Assembly (NCBI GenBank): GCA_023653785.1
Contig: JAMKCH010049376.1
Coordinates: 62,001 to 126,000 of the forward strand
Origin: Ophioderma brevispina
Taxonomy: Eukaryota; Echinodermata; Ophiuroidea; Amphilepidida; Ophiodermatidae
Reading direction: 5' to 3'
DNA length: 64,000 bases
The number at the start of each line of letters is the position of its first letter. Within the stretch, counting starts at the first letter, position 1. The notes beneath the pieces were generated by a model that saw only the letters and a program-made list of their open reading frames with translations, was not told where the DNA came from and ran no database searches. Below are positions 21,450 through 33,204 of this stretch, in pieces. The translations under genes were made by a program, and so were the position numbers.

Positions 21450-22740
21450 TGAATGAATAAATGTGAAGACATGCATCTGGCAGCGTTTCTTCTAGGCATA
21501 TGCTGTTGACGGTTTGCTGTAATTGTAACTGCAGGCTGTTGGCGGTGTGGGGCTGTACGTACCGGCTACATTACTGTGGTAAAGTAGATTAATGAAGTGG
21601 CTGAGGTTTAGGCCTCTATTTGTGTTTGCAGGACTGTGTTGAGTGCTTCACCAAAGATAACCTAGAATAGGAACTAATACTTAGCATGACTAGTAATAGG
21701 GGATTCTGATTGCATGAGCTGATGGCCTAGATGGCAAGGATGTGGTAGGCTAGTGGTTGTATCTCAAGTTGCTGCATCTTGTGGTAAATAATCTCTCTGG
21801 GGAGTAGATATTGTGTTGTGGTTTGGTGGTAACACCTACGGAACAAAACATCTGACATGCTTCGCTTTTGTCCATCGGAGGCATCACTGCACAATAATGC
21901 AGGCTTCTGGTTGCGGTTCCAGAACAGGGCTGCAGATAATACGATCCGAAATCCTGCGTAGTTTAGGGCAAACATAGCTGTGGCTTCGGAGTGAGTGATT
22001 AGGTACACCCTGGCTGAGCCTGCTGCCTTTGAGAACTATCCTTCATACAAGTTGCAATGGTTGGTTGTGCCTAGTGGTACATGTATCCCATTATGGTGAC
22101 GTGAAGTGATGGTTTTCTTGGGCGTTGATAGAAGAAATCACATGCCGGGTGTAACTTTGACATGTACAGCCTGAAGCCTTAACAGGACAGTGGTTTATCA
22201 CCTGTTGCGTTAGTAGAGATTTTGTATGGTGGTAGCTTCATCAGTGCTTCCTGGTTTTTTTCATGTTATTGGATGCTCATAGTAACATACTCAAGGCCAG
22301 TTGCATCATTCTTGATATCAAAGCGGCTTTCTTGAGCTGACGTCTAGCCCCTCCCTCATCTTCTGCAAAATGAGTATGCCACTGAAAAAAACCCATCTCT
22401 GTAGACTTGCTGGATCTTTGGAGGAAGAAAGCACTGACCACTAATAGCTTTGAAGAATCATCTACTGAGGATTGGTGGATAGGGTGGGCTTATCTTTGCC
22501 ATCTCTTTTCATTTTTTTCAGCGTTTACCCATCAAAACACATTTGTGGTGCATGAAATTGGTCATTTCTGATGGATGTTGATTGTTTGTTGACGGGTTGG
22601 TGATGAGATATGTGTCGTTGAAGCGCCGCTATGATGGTGCAAAAGAATGGACTGGACTTTGAATATGCTTGGCCAGTTTCATTGCTTACCTCACCATAGA
22701 ACGGTCTGAGAAGAAAACACAAGCGTCAGATGGCAAAATG
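21450..22740. other. Moderately GC-richer stretch with unrecognised short frames
   Basis: Minus frames at 21727-22008 (93 codons) and 22525-22722 (65 codons) have no signal I recognise, and no splice-compatible chain was found. The plus strand is G/T-rich here compared with its surroundings. It could be a noncoding transcript or an old transposon; undetermined. Confidence 0.35.
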
Positions 22741-22829
22741 TTCAAAGTTATCATCCTTGTTATTGGGACTTGCACCATTCTGGTAAAAAAAAATAACCAT
22801 TAAAAAAAATTAACACATTTCTCATCCCC

Positions 22830-23640
22830 ACCCTGACCAATTTATATTTGTTTGTCGCTAATGGCTTGTAATGTTTTGTAATTTTTTGGGATTGGGATAT
22901 TTAAATTACATTTCACACAATTTTCAACCAAATTAGTTGTGGTTGAAGTTAATAAGCCCTCTGTTTTTTTAAATATTTTAATTGTTTCATTATCATATTG
23001 CGTTATTATAAATAAGTTGTGGGGTTTGTGTTATTATTGTGTTTTACACTATGGTATTGATGTGTGGTATGATGTATTGTTACCCCATGAGATCTACAAT
23101 GGAAATAATAAAGTACAGCAACAAAAATAATAAAAAATGCAAAACACTAACATTCCTCACCGATTTTTTAAACCATCTGGACAAGAAAACATGTTTATAT
23201 TTTATGTGGCCTGGGTAAATTTTAATATATGTAACCTTTCATTATAATATGTGTATGATAATTTATAAAATATGTTGTTCTGCTGTTGCATCATTGTATT
23301 GCTGTTGTTATTTTATGATTACCCAATAAAGCATCTGATTGGAAATTTGGAAAAGAATAACCCAGGACATAAAAAACAAATAAAAAAATTGCAAAAAGTT
23401 AAAAATAATTTTCTTTGATTTTTAATGATTGGACGAGAAACACATTCATATTTGCTTGCCTGAATCATAAAATTTCTTGAGACTCATTTTAAAATATTCA
23501 GCTTCATTATAATAGTCTTACATAAATAAGTTATTGTTTATGTAATTATGCTGTAAGTTTACATATTGTATTGATGTATTTTTGGGACTGGCAATGCCGT
23601 GTACTTTAACTTTTTACCTTTGGAATTAGGGAATTTAAAC
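22830..23640. repeat. About three diverged AT-rich tandem units (250-300 bp)
   Basis: Phrases of the form 'tcattataata', 'ttgtattgatg', 'caacaaaaataataaaa' and 'gcaaaa' recur in the same order around 22930-23150, 23200-23395 and 23500-23600. Similarity is weak, so this is tentative. Confidence 0.35.
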
Positions 23641-23953
23641 CCAATTTGAGGATATGGGGAAGAAGTTATAGGAATACGATTTTTCGCTGGGTAACCATTT
23701 CGTGTTTATATTTTAAGACATCATAACAATTTATGAATTAGGACCCCCACCCATTGTTTACAAAAGTTACCGATGAGTGTAAAGGTTGAAGGGATTCCCT
23801 AATCTGGGATTCCCCAAGGATTGTTTGTAAACAACCATGCGCTGTATGACAGTGCAAGCACAAGTGACCAAGACGTGGTTTTAGTACTGGAGGGGGAGGG
23901 TATTAGCATCGATTTTTGGTTAATCTTAATCGGAAGTGCATTTGTTTTTACCT

Positions 23954-24292
23954 TTAAGAAACGAAACTGCCCACGCAGTCGGTCAATTGTTTTTTTCTAA
24001 GTCTTTCCATCTCAATGCGGCTTAGCTCATCCTCAGTAACTGAAGCGAATCGCAGCTTGGACACGGCTTTGATGGGTACGGCTGTAGGGGCCGGAACTGC
24101 TTGCTGGTGGCAAGGATGAGGGAGCTGCCGAAGCCGAGGTGGGCGCAAGGGCACGTCCCCTTCTGTTTCCAAAGTTTTGCTCCATAAGTTCTAGAGTCCT
24201 GATTATGTCATCGTCGGTGACGTTATACACAAGGCTTGTAAGTTGTTAACTCCCGAACTCGATGAGTTTGTCCGCTGAATCATCACGGTCAT
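23954..24292 (-). pseudogene. Broken coding stretch, acidic N-terminus, possible tyrosine-recombinase-associated protein
   Basis: From an ATG at 24292 the minus strand reads 'MDDRDDSADKLIEFGS', an in-frame TAA, then in the same frame 'LVYNVTDDDIIRTLELMEQN' and an Ala/Pro/Ser-rich linker. After a one-base shift near 24080 it reads 'VSKLRFASVTEDELSRIEME' and ends at a TAA (23954), just before a GT that could be a donor. Both halves look like genuine protein: acidic helix, low-complexity linker, then a charged helix. The last block vaguely resembles the 'RFxxVsEeeiekl' segment that precedes tyrosine-recombinase domains in Crypton-derived proteins. That is a guess. Two lesions suggest a pseudogene or sequencing errors. 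Confidence 0.45.
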
Positions 24293-25385
24293 CCATTATT
24301 GTGGTGTTCAACGTCAAAATATACGGGCATTACATGATATTATGATAGCTTTCAGTTACAATAGAGACCATGAACGCAATTTTTATCGTACTTCATGTTA
24401 ATCACCCGCAATAAAATCGAGACAGAGAGCGATGTATAATCAAAAATATTACAATAAAACAATAATAGTACCAAGCATCCACATGTTATAAGTACAAAAA
24501 TACAAGGCGTGTTAAAGGAATGTGTTTATTAGTTGTAGTGCCTATTAGGGATTTGTTTTATATTCCATATGGTTCATAAATTTTCCTTTGATCACTCCGC
24601 AATAATCCTGGATATTGGGACAAGAAATCTACTGGAATGTTAAAAAAATATTGTTTACATCACCTCCACTGGCAAATAGGCAAATTATAGGTGATAACAT
24701 GTTGCGGGCATGATGTGGTTTTGTGATTTTTTATTTTGGTCGCATTTTGGTCATGGTACTTCCGCATCGCTTGCCAAGTTTTCATTTTCGTGGAAGTCGC
24801 CTTTTTGAAATGACCGCCCTTAAAGAAAGAATATCGTCCATGTTCAGGGCCCCGTATCAAGTGCAATTTGCCCTTGTTGCTAGTACACGTCATACGCGGA
24901 GGTCATTGTTGAGCGTATGACATCACACGCGGAGGTCATTGTGAGATATCAATGACCTGCGTCGTAGATGCGTATATTTATGTAACAACAGATTTGATTG
25001 GTACGCGCATTAACAGGAGTTATGAATGTATGTCAAAGCTTTACAATTATGAAAAATATCAATTGTTATAAAAACTTGAGGGCGCACTGTTTTCAAATGT
25101 GCCAGTGTCGCTTTAAGTATTGAACGATTTTATCGGATTATAAAGAATAATAGCACAACATACTGTAATTATCAAACCAATGTCTAGCCTTGTTCACAGC
25201 GCTCTACCAACTTCATTCATTGGTTCTGATACAAATATAATGTCACATATCATAGGCAGAAATCATACAAGGATTGGAGCATTTCCCCTTCCCTAAAAAC
25301 TAAACAATGGCGAGAATTCACTCTATTAAATACCTAATTTGAGGTCTTCAATTTCACCTGGCCTATGTTCCATGCTTCCACTCGG
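24293..25385. other. Unannotated stretch with short CGCGGAGGTCATTGT repeats
   Basis: CGCGGAGGTCATTGT occurs at about 24896 and 24930, with an inverted partial copy (ATCAATGACCTGCG) at 24950. Nothing else recognised. Confidence 0.5.
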
Positions 25386-27815
25386 ATTGGTTATTTTGTG
25401 ACCCCATGTCAGATGACGTGGCCTATTCGGGTTTTATAATTCCGTTTAGCTCTGTTTATTGGAGCCAATTGCGAATTTATCCCATTTAGAATTTAGACAT
25501 GGGCGGTACGCGGGTAACGCGGTATCGCACACATAATCTATCAGGTGGACCGTTATGTTATCGCTTGAAATAGGCCTATTTTGCACAACGGCGATAAACA
25601 ACACAGACCAGTCGTGATGAAAATAGGAATAGTACATGATTTACAGATTCGGCTCGGCGTAAACAAACCTCCCATTCAAAGTGTATAGTTGTCACTTTCT
25701 CCCTATGGGCGACTATCGGGAGTCAACGGATTCAGCCAGTATGTGTGTGTGTGGGGGGGGGGGTAGGACATGCCATCCTAACAGCAACAGTGAATTCAAA
25801 ACAGCATCAACATCCGGCGCGACGAGAGCTAGTTTATTTCAAAGACATAACGATAGTAGAGCGCGCTTACGCGTATCGGACGAAGACAGGCCTGGACGAA
25901 GACTCATCTAAAGCTGGAGCCAAGTCAATAATTTAATGAACGCGGGAGTTCCTAATCGGGAATTCCGGAAAAAATATGGGTAAAGCAACACGAATCATTA
26001 GAAACGGATTGCCATAGTTGAAATCATTGCTAGCTAATTTTAGTATTCGGGTCACAACCACTCCAGCTGTCTGCGGTTTACCTCGGTCTGCATGGCTGCC
26101 GCGCTTGTAAGCGATTCTTAATAGGGCGCGACTGAGAAAAAATAAGCTTCCGTTTTACCTCGAAACATCATAGCCCTGGTACTCAGACGGCAGAACAGGA
26201 ATTGTACGGCAATTACTGTTACTTGTTTGGCATATGTCTGAGCAACATCAGGCTAGCTTCACCTGGTATCCATAATTTGCCTCGCAACTAGAACCCTTGC
26301 CTACCCGCTGACCTTGCATGCACTTTGAACCTGTTGAGGTATGTTACACATTTTCCAGGGGGAAGGGCAGATTTATTTGGCATCCCTGTGTAACAACACG
26401 TACGGCAATACGTAAAATTAGCACTCTATAATAAATACCCAGTAAACAAAATCCTTTTGAAAAGTAAAAGGTTTTCGTCCTACATTTATATGGTCCTTCG
26501 CCAGGATTAAACAAGTCTTGCGATTATTTATCCATCATCTATAGTGGCACTTCGGTACTGAAGATTGGCATCACGTGGATCCTCAACCTCAGCACCTCCA
26601 CTGCCCGTAGGTTATTACGGTTTGGTCATTTTGTGACCCCCATGTCAGATCTGACATATCGGACATATCAGATCTGACACAGCCTAATCGGGACTACCCG
26701 TAATAAATGCAGGTAAGGGATGGGCGATAACTATTAATGTTAGTCTCTTCAACGACGTACACTTTAATCTAAGCATAGAAAATGACGGGTCCCATTTATT
26801 GTTTGAACAGAGCACAAAAGGAGACTAAGGCAATATCATTCGCGCGGGAGTTCCTAATCAAGAATTCCGGGAAAATTGCGTGTCCGCGCCAGCCTGCATC
26901 TGCAATGTTCAAGACGTTTCCATGTTCCTTTATACACTGAAAATGTATAACATAATTGTATACCTCTAAGTGCATGCAATCAGCCGGTAGGCAAGGGTTC
27001 TGCGAGGCAAATTATAGATACCAGATGAAGCTAGCCTGATGTTGCTAGCCACTACAATTTGTTCTGCCGGCAAAACGGTAAAACGGAAGCCTATTTTTTT
27101 TTTACTCAGTCGCACCCTATTACAAATAGCTTACAAGCGGCTGTCATGCAGACCGAGGTAAACCGCAGACAGGAGTGGTTGTGACCCAAGGCTAAAAATA
27201 GCTAGCAGTGATTCCAACTAAACGGCATTCCTTTTCTTATGATTTGTGTTGTTTTCCTCAATTTTTCCGGAATTCCCGCATCCTCCGTTCCGGTGAAATT
27301 ATTGAGAGCTCCACCTTTAGTCGAGTCTTCGTCCAGGTCTGTCTTAGTCCGATACGAGTATGAGCGTATAGCTCTCGGGTCGCGCCGGTTTTTGATGCTG
27401 TTAGGATGGCATGTCCTACCCCCCCACACACACACACACAATATATACTGGCCATACTGGCTTAATCCGTTAGTCTCCCGCATGCCCGATTGTCGCCCAC
27501 GATAAGGAGAGAGTGAAAAAATACACACTTTGAATGGGAGGTTTGTTTACACCTAGCCGAATCTGTAAAATCATGTACTATTCATATTTTCATCATGATT
27601 CGTCCGTGTTGTTTATCACCGTTGTGAGTTATTTCAAAGCGATAAGGACCACCTGATAGATGCGATACAGTCGTACAGTCCATCTGGTCTAAATTCTAAA
27701 CGGGATAAATTCCCAATTAGCTCCAATAAACGGAGCTAAACAGAATTATAAAACCCGAATAGGCCGTGTCAGATGTGTCAGATCTGACATGGGGGTCACA
27801 AAATGACCAAACCGG
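25386..27815. repeat. Long inverted repeat E1 (arms about 0.9 kb)
   Basis: The left arm 25386-26350 is matched in inverted order by 26940-27815. Examples are GTCAGATGACGTGGCCTATT with its counterpart near 27770, 'gtaggacatgccatcctaac' at 25767 with its inverse near 27405, and 'accgaggtaaaccgcagac' at 27152 with its inverse at 26075. The termini share GGTCATTTTGTGACCCCCATG and the self-complementary TGTCAGATCTGACA. No long coding frame is present. This is a foldback/MITE-like structure; arm identity looks roughly 75-85% by eye. Confidence 0.8.
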
Positions 27816-29347
27816 TTATTATCCTCCGGGGATCACTGTCAAGAGCACCTTAGGGGAGGTTTCACGGCAGTCCCCAAGCATATTGGCCGTGCGAGAATTT
27901 GCAGCGGCCGTAATCTGTTGTTAGTAGCTCGACTACCTCTCTCCACTTTGGGGAATAGTAGTCTGCCGAAGCTCGCTCACCCGAAAGGCTCCCCATGGAT
28001 ATCTATAGACTGCTGGTAACCACTCTTATAAAGAGCCATATTCTTGTTGATGTCAATTCTGTAGTGTCAAGCTGCGTTACACCTGGGGGGAATGCCCGAT
28101 GTTCGTTACTAGATTTGGGATTTTGGTTGCCGAGCTCCTGTAGAGCTCTATGGAAAAGAATCACTAAAACCGGGGGGGGGGGGGGAGGACGCCCGATGTT
28201 CGATACTAGAATTGGGATTTTAGAGGTTGCCGAGCTCCTGTGGAGCTCCATGAAAAAAAATCCCTAAATCTGCATTAAATGCCTGATTGATTACTCCAAA
28301 ACCGCTTGATGAATTCCTTCAATTTTTACCATACGGCAAGAAGACATAATTTTAAGCTATTTTGTTCTGCGAACTTTTAGTTCGAAGAAGAAATTTGGAG
28401 AAAAATGCATTTGAAAATTCAATTTTCGCGCCATTTCAAAAATCCCTAGACTGCAAGAACGTTATTTAATTCAAATTTAGTCTATTCTCATGTTCTCATG
28501 TGAAAATTTTGTCAGAGGATTGTAATAGAGTTTTAATCCTTAATATTGTTTAAACAAGTAAAAAACCAACAATAATGTTGAAGCTGAGATTTTACGCCGT
28601 TATTTTACGCTCCCTGCAACGTTTTCGTATTTTTACGGCTCCAGGTATTTTACGTTCTGCACGTTGTGAGTCCCAGCTGCCAGTCAAATCCCTGTTTTTT
28701 ACAGGTTTATTTTTAACAGTGCACGCCTTTCAACTCGATCCACGAGGTCCGAGTACGAACGTATACAAACGCACACGAGATTACCGCGCTCATGTAACAC
28801 AACGTATACCCGACGTATTGACAGGAACTGCTCATATCGCACCACATTTTGCTCAAATTTCCTTTCCAAGACCTGATTTGTCATAGTTGGTCACATGTTT
28901 TTGTGCAATTAACGTATAGGATTCGTTTTATGGTGTGACTTTTTGCAGCAAACCGATTTCGAACAGTTATGACAGAAAAAAGACCGTATCATGAGCCTTC
29001 AACACCATAGAATCTATATACATGTTTACTGCCTATTTATATAGGGTGCTAATTAATTTTCCGAATTTCCGTACGTGGATGCCAAATAAATCCGACTTCC
29101 CCCCCCCCCCACCTAAAACGGCATTAATATGCCTGATTGATGAATTCCTTCAATTTTTACCATTCGCAAAAAGAACATTTTAAGCAATTTTCTTCTGCGT
29201 ACTTTTAGTTCGTAGAAGAAATTTAGAGACAAATTCATTTAAAAGTTCAATTTTCGCACCATTTTAAAAATCTCTGGACTGCTAGAACATATCGATGGGG
29301 GGGGGGGTCGGATTTGGCATCTCTGTGTAACAACACTTATGGCAAAT

Positions 29348-29376
29348 CGGATAATTGGTTGGTTGGTTGGTTGGTT
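29348..29376. repeat. (TTGG)n short tandem
   Basis: Four to five TTGG units just left of a GGCGCCTTCAAC block; probably the edge of another repeat family. Confidence 0.7.
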
Positions 29377-29449
29377 ATGTTGAATGGCGCCTTCAACTTA
29401 TTAGGTTATTTGCGCCAAAAGTAAATACATTAAAATTAATGGTGCAATA

Positions 29450-30531
29450 CCGTGTGTCCCAAAAAAAACGCAACACTTGGTGGCAGGCGCCATAAGTTTT
29501 GAACAAAAGCATGCGACTACTTATTCTTTGTTGTATAGTAAGTTGGGACTATTAGCTAATATCCCTGAAAAATTCATAAAGGTAGAGTCAAAATATTTTA
29601 AGATATGATCCCAGAAATCAAATAACCTGCAGGACCCATTTAACCAAATTGAAGCGCTATTAATTACAAATACAGCACTGCACGTTTTGCGCCCAGAAAC
29701 ACCAATATGAATCTCTAAGTCCAACCACCATTTTACTTTTTAAAGACACAGCTGGCTGCACCCATTATTAACATATGACTGTTTTTCATTGGTTGCAACA
29801 AAACAATGCATTTTAAACACACTTAAAAGATCGAATTAGGAATGTATGATAAACAATCTCTTCGTATTGTCCAAATAAGACAGTATTGGATTAGAGCTAA
29901 TCATTCATCATTTTGTGACGGCACACAAGGAGTTATCTGAATCCAAAATTTAATGACAGAATGAATATACTGATATTGTTATTGAGTTAAAAAATTGTGT
30001 TGAAGACATAGGTTTTACTTTCACAAAGTTGAGAATGTAACATTATTTTCAGTAACAAGCAAGTTGCAGCCCAGCGCATTTATCGTTTTATGTAATGTGG
30101 AGTTTGTCTATGACTTAGTCATAGTTTTATATCGTCTTGTAACATATTTTATCACCAATAAATCAATGTTTTATCATTATATTAATTATGAAGATGCAGT
30201 CATTTGACCAGGTAGAAGTTGTTCTGCAAGAAATTTGGGCAAGTAAATGTTGATTGCAATCAATATTGTAATTGCCATTCTTTTCTTCATTGCCAGTCCG
30301 GTGCCAGTCTTGTGGTAACCAACTCCTCATTTTTGTAAAAGGGGTTCTGCGGGTTACTTGATTGTTGGGGTCCTATCTTAAAAACTATTGAATCTACCTG
30401 TATGAACTTTTCAGGGATACTAGCTAACAGTTCCATCTTACCGTAAAACAAAGAATAAGTAGTCACATGCTTTTGTTCAAAACTTATGGCGCCTGCCACC
30501 AAGTGTTGCGTTTTTTTTTTGGGACACACGG
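29450..30531. mobile_element. Tc1/mariner-like MITE with long TIRs, TA duplication
   Basis: Ends CCGTGTGTCCCAAAAAAAA and its inverse at the right, with TIR similarity continuing for about 240 bp including AACACTTGGTGGCAGGCGCC. The flanks are TA (29448-29449 and 30532-30533). No transposase is present; minus frames inside (for example 30287-30529) are the arms read through. The insertion lies in a tract containing GGCGCCTTCAAC and (TTGG)n. Confidence 0.85.
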
Positions 30532-30608
30532 TATGGGAGACAACTTAAAGTCTAACGTTGCATTAGTTGACTATTTTGAAGGCTTCACAGACTTTCATGT
30601 GGTACTCT

Positions 30609-31299
30609 TTACATTGTGGACGTTCGCGAAGGGCAGTTGAGAAACACCGCATGCACAGCTTGAGTAAGTCGGGATCGGCTACTTGGGAGCAAAAGCAGAT
30701 CTTTGGTGGCGTCTTCAAGTACGGTGTACATAAGTAAATCTGCGTCATCATCACTATCATCCTGGGGTCCGTTCGCGAACCTCATGAGTAACCCTACGTG
30801 TATACTAACTCATACGTATGTCCTACATAATAGACCTTTTCATACCATTTACACAGTGCTTTGGATAAGTTGATCCACTCAGGCATGACGTAGACGTAGT
30901 ATGCACGTAGATTTACGACTGAGTTTCGCGGACGAACCCCTGGTCACTAACCATATGCGATGACTCACTGTGATCGGATTCCGTATCACAAGTACCAATG
31001 GTCTCTTCTCGAGCGGAGGATTGGTCTATATCCATATCCTTTTCCTCATACGCCTGAGCTGGCACATTGTCCTGGTGACTCCAAGGTTTTGTGTCAACAT
31101 CTGGGTTTGGCTTGGGAGTTGCGCCGGCTTTCTTCCGGGCCAACCATGCGGCAAGCCGCCTTTTGTCTCGTCTCTTGGTAGAAGGGGACTTCCGCTTCTT
31201 TTTCTTCTTCTCGTCCTTCACGGTGCGAAGTGATGTAGTCACAGTTCCCGTAGCAACTGCAGTGGTGGTTTCCGACTTGCGTCTGCGAAACTGGATCAT
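30609..31299 (-). pseudogene. Basic/acidic ORF split by a 163-bp MITE
   Basis: From an ATG at 31299 the protein is Thr/Val-rich, then very basic ('KKKKKRKSPSTKRRDKRRLA', around 31190) with 'AWLARKK', then acidic and Ser-rich. The frame runs into a MITE at 30938 and stops inside it at 30913. If the MITE and one copy of its CCTGG duplication are skipped, the same frame continues in register through an Asp-rich segment to a TAA at 30609, giving a protein of about 175 residues. The 'SPSxxRRDxRR' basic block is of a kind I associate with ORFs encoded by mobile elements, but I cannot name a family. It lies inside E2/E3, so it may have been part of the parent element. Confidence 0.5.
30776..30938. 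mobile_element. 163-bp MITE interrupting an ORF, CCTGG duplication
   Basis: Left end GGTCCGTTCGCGAACCTCAT and inverted right end GGTTCGTCCGCGAAACTCAG; the TIR continues to about 37 bp with mismatches (ACGTG at the inner edge). The flanks are CCTGG at 30771-30775 and 30939-30943, a 5-bp duplication. Confidence 0.8.
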
Positions 31300-32485
31300 T
31301 TCTCTTAGTTTTAAATACTATATTCAGAAAAACTGCGCTACCTTGACATCGGTTCACTGGTGACATTCAAGCTCTGTATAACTTTAGACAGACGTGGTCC
31401 AAGTACAGGGAAAATTATTGGAGTATCCATAATTTTCCGAGACCAGTACCAATCCACGTCCTCACTCAATCAAAACCAGTGAAGAACTCCCAAATCGGAT
31501 AATTAGCACTCCATATAAATACCCAGTAAACAATATATATAGATTATATGGTGTTAAAGGCTCACGATCATACGGTCATTTTTCTGCCATAACTGTGCGA
31601 AAACGGTTTGCTGCAAAAAGACACACCCAATAAACGAATCCTTCACGTCAACTTCACGAAAAATGCGATCAACTATGACAAATCAGGTCTTGGAAAGGAA
31701 TTTGATCAAAATGTGGTTCCACATGAGCCAGGTTCTGTCAATACGTCGGGTATACGTTGTGTTGCATGAGCGCGGTATTCTCATGTGCGTTTGTATGTTT
31801 GTGCTCGGACCTTGTTGGAGTCGATAGGCGTGGTAGGACGCCAAATACATGAGAATGAGACTAAATTTGAATAAATAACGTTCTAGCAGTCTAGGGATTT
31901 TTGAAATGGCGCGAAAATTGAATTTTTGAAATGCATTTCTCTCCAAATTTCTTCTACGAACTAAAATTGATTAAAATGACGTCTTCTTGCGGTATGGTAA
32001 AATTGAAGGAATTCATCAAGCGATTTTTGAGAAATCAATCAGACATTATTAATGCCGATTTAGGGATTTTTCCATAGAGCTCCGCAGGAGCTCGGCAACC
32101 TCTAAAATTCCAACTCTAGTATCGAACATCAGGCGTCCTCTCCCCCTGATATTTTCAGTGTATAAAGGAACATGAAAACGTCTTGAACAGGACTAATGCA
32201 GATGCAAGCTGGCGCGGACACGCAATTTTCCCGGAATCCCCGATTAGGAAATCCCGCGCGAATGATATTGACTTAGTCTCCTTTGGTGGTCTTTTCAAAC
32301 AATAAATTTTTCTGTTTCTGTGTTTAGATTAAAGTTTACGTTGTTGAAGAGAATAACATTAATAGTTATCGCCCATCCCCTACCTACATTTATTACTGGT
32401 ATTCCGGATTAGGCTGTGTCAGATCTGATATGTCAGATATGTCAGATCTGACATGGGGGTCACAAAATGACCAAACCGCTTCCAC

Positions 32486-33204
32486 TAGCACGTTCAATAA
32501 GTTCAACTCTTTCAGGCAGAGCTGTCGCTCTGAGCAGCACAACCACTGCACCTGACCACAACAGGTGTTTGTGGTTTTATACATTGACTAGTAGACCCCT
32601 GGAACCAGTGCACAACAGGCAACCAGGGAGTCTACTTTTTTTTTAAATCTTTCTCTAGACAGGGTAGCCGCTTCAATGCTAAAGCATGCTGATTTCAAAC
32701 CTGAAAACACAATTTTCAAAATAATTGAGAATAAATGTCAATAACACAATACATTGTGAAAAACAGCCTTGATCAAGGCTAACCAAAGACCGGAAAGGAT
32801 GTGCGTACTTCCCACAATGCACTTCTTCCAACTTACTTTACACTCTTTGCCACAGGACTTGAATGTAAGAAAATACTCCTTCATTGCAGGATTAGAATGA
32901 GCTCTGCTAGCCATGAGATGGTGTGGCATTATATGCAATATTATATCAGAAAATGCATTGTGAGCAGCTTAGAACATCCTCCGTTTGTCATAAATATGGT
33001 CGACTTTTCTTTCTAAGACATGGATGTCTTGTTCTGACCATACCAAGACTAGAACACCCAAAACTTATATTATGCATTTCTAATACAATTCACTCACTAT
33101 TAAAGTTACGATACGGTTATAATGTAGTGCATGTTTCTACTTGTTTTACTTATATGTGGTATAAAAAATAAAAACAACGAGTTTAGGTAAGTGAAAAAGT
33201 ACAG
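32486..33204. other. Unannotated stretch
   Basis: Short frames on both strands around 32740-33170 without motifs. Nothing recognised. Confidence 0.5.

Larger units (their letters stand above)
28095..32145. repeat. Inner inverted repeat E3 with arms near 28.1-29.1 and 31.5-32.1 kb
   Basis: 28175-28480 (GTTCGATACTAGAATTGGG, GAGGTTGCCGAGCTCCTG) is inverted at 31860-32145. 28720-29080 (CATGTAACACAACGTATACC and following) is inverted at 31500-31850. A partial direct copy of the first block is at 29120-29290, and a further direct copy lies at 58800-59615. GAGCTCCTGTxGAGCTC is itself palindromic. Confidence 0.8.
26618..32485. repeat. Outer inverted repeat E2, interlocked with E1
   Basis: The left arm 26618-26945 is matched in inverted order by 32150-32485. 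It includes TGTCAGATCTGACA, 'gatgggcgataactattaat' and 'ctttatacactgaaaatg'. Its left arm lies in the loop of E1 while its right arm lies 4.7 kb beyond E1. Both pairs use the same terminal motif. Confidence 0.8.

Noticed and set aside
28003..28267. Two overlapping frames with Gly or Pro runs
   Set aside because: Generated by the G-run at 28172 within a repeat arm.
30960..31363. Three plus-strand frames of 73-90 codons
   Set aside because: Shadows of the minus-strand basic/acidic ORF, whose codon pattern is the more protein-like.
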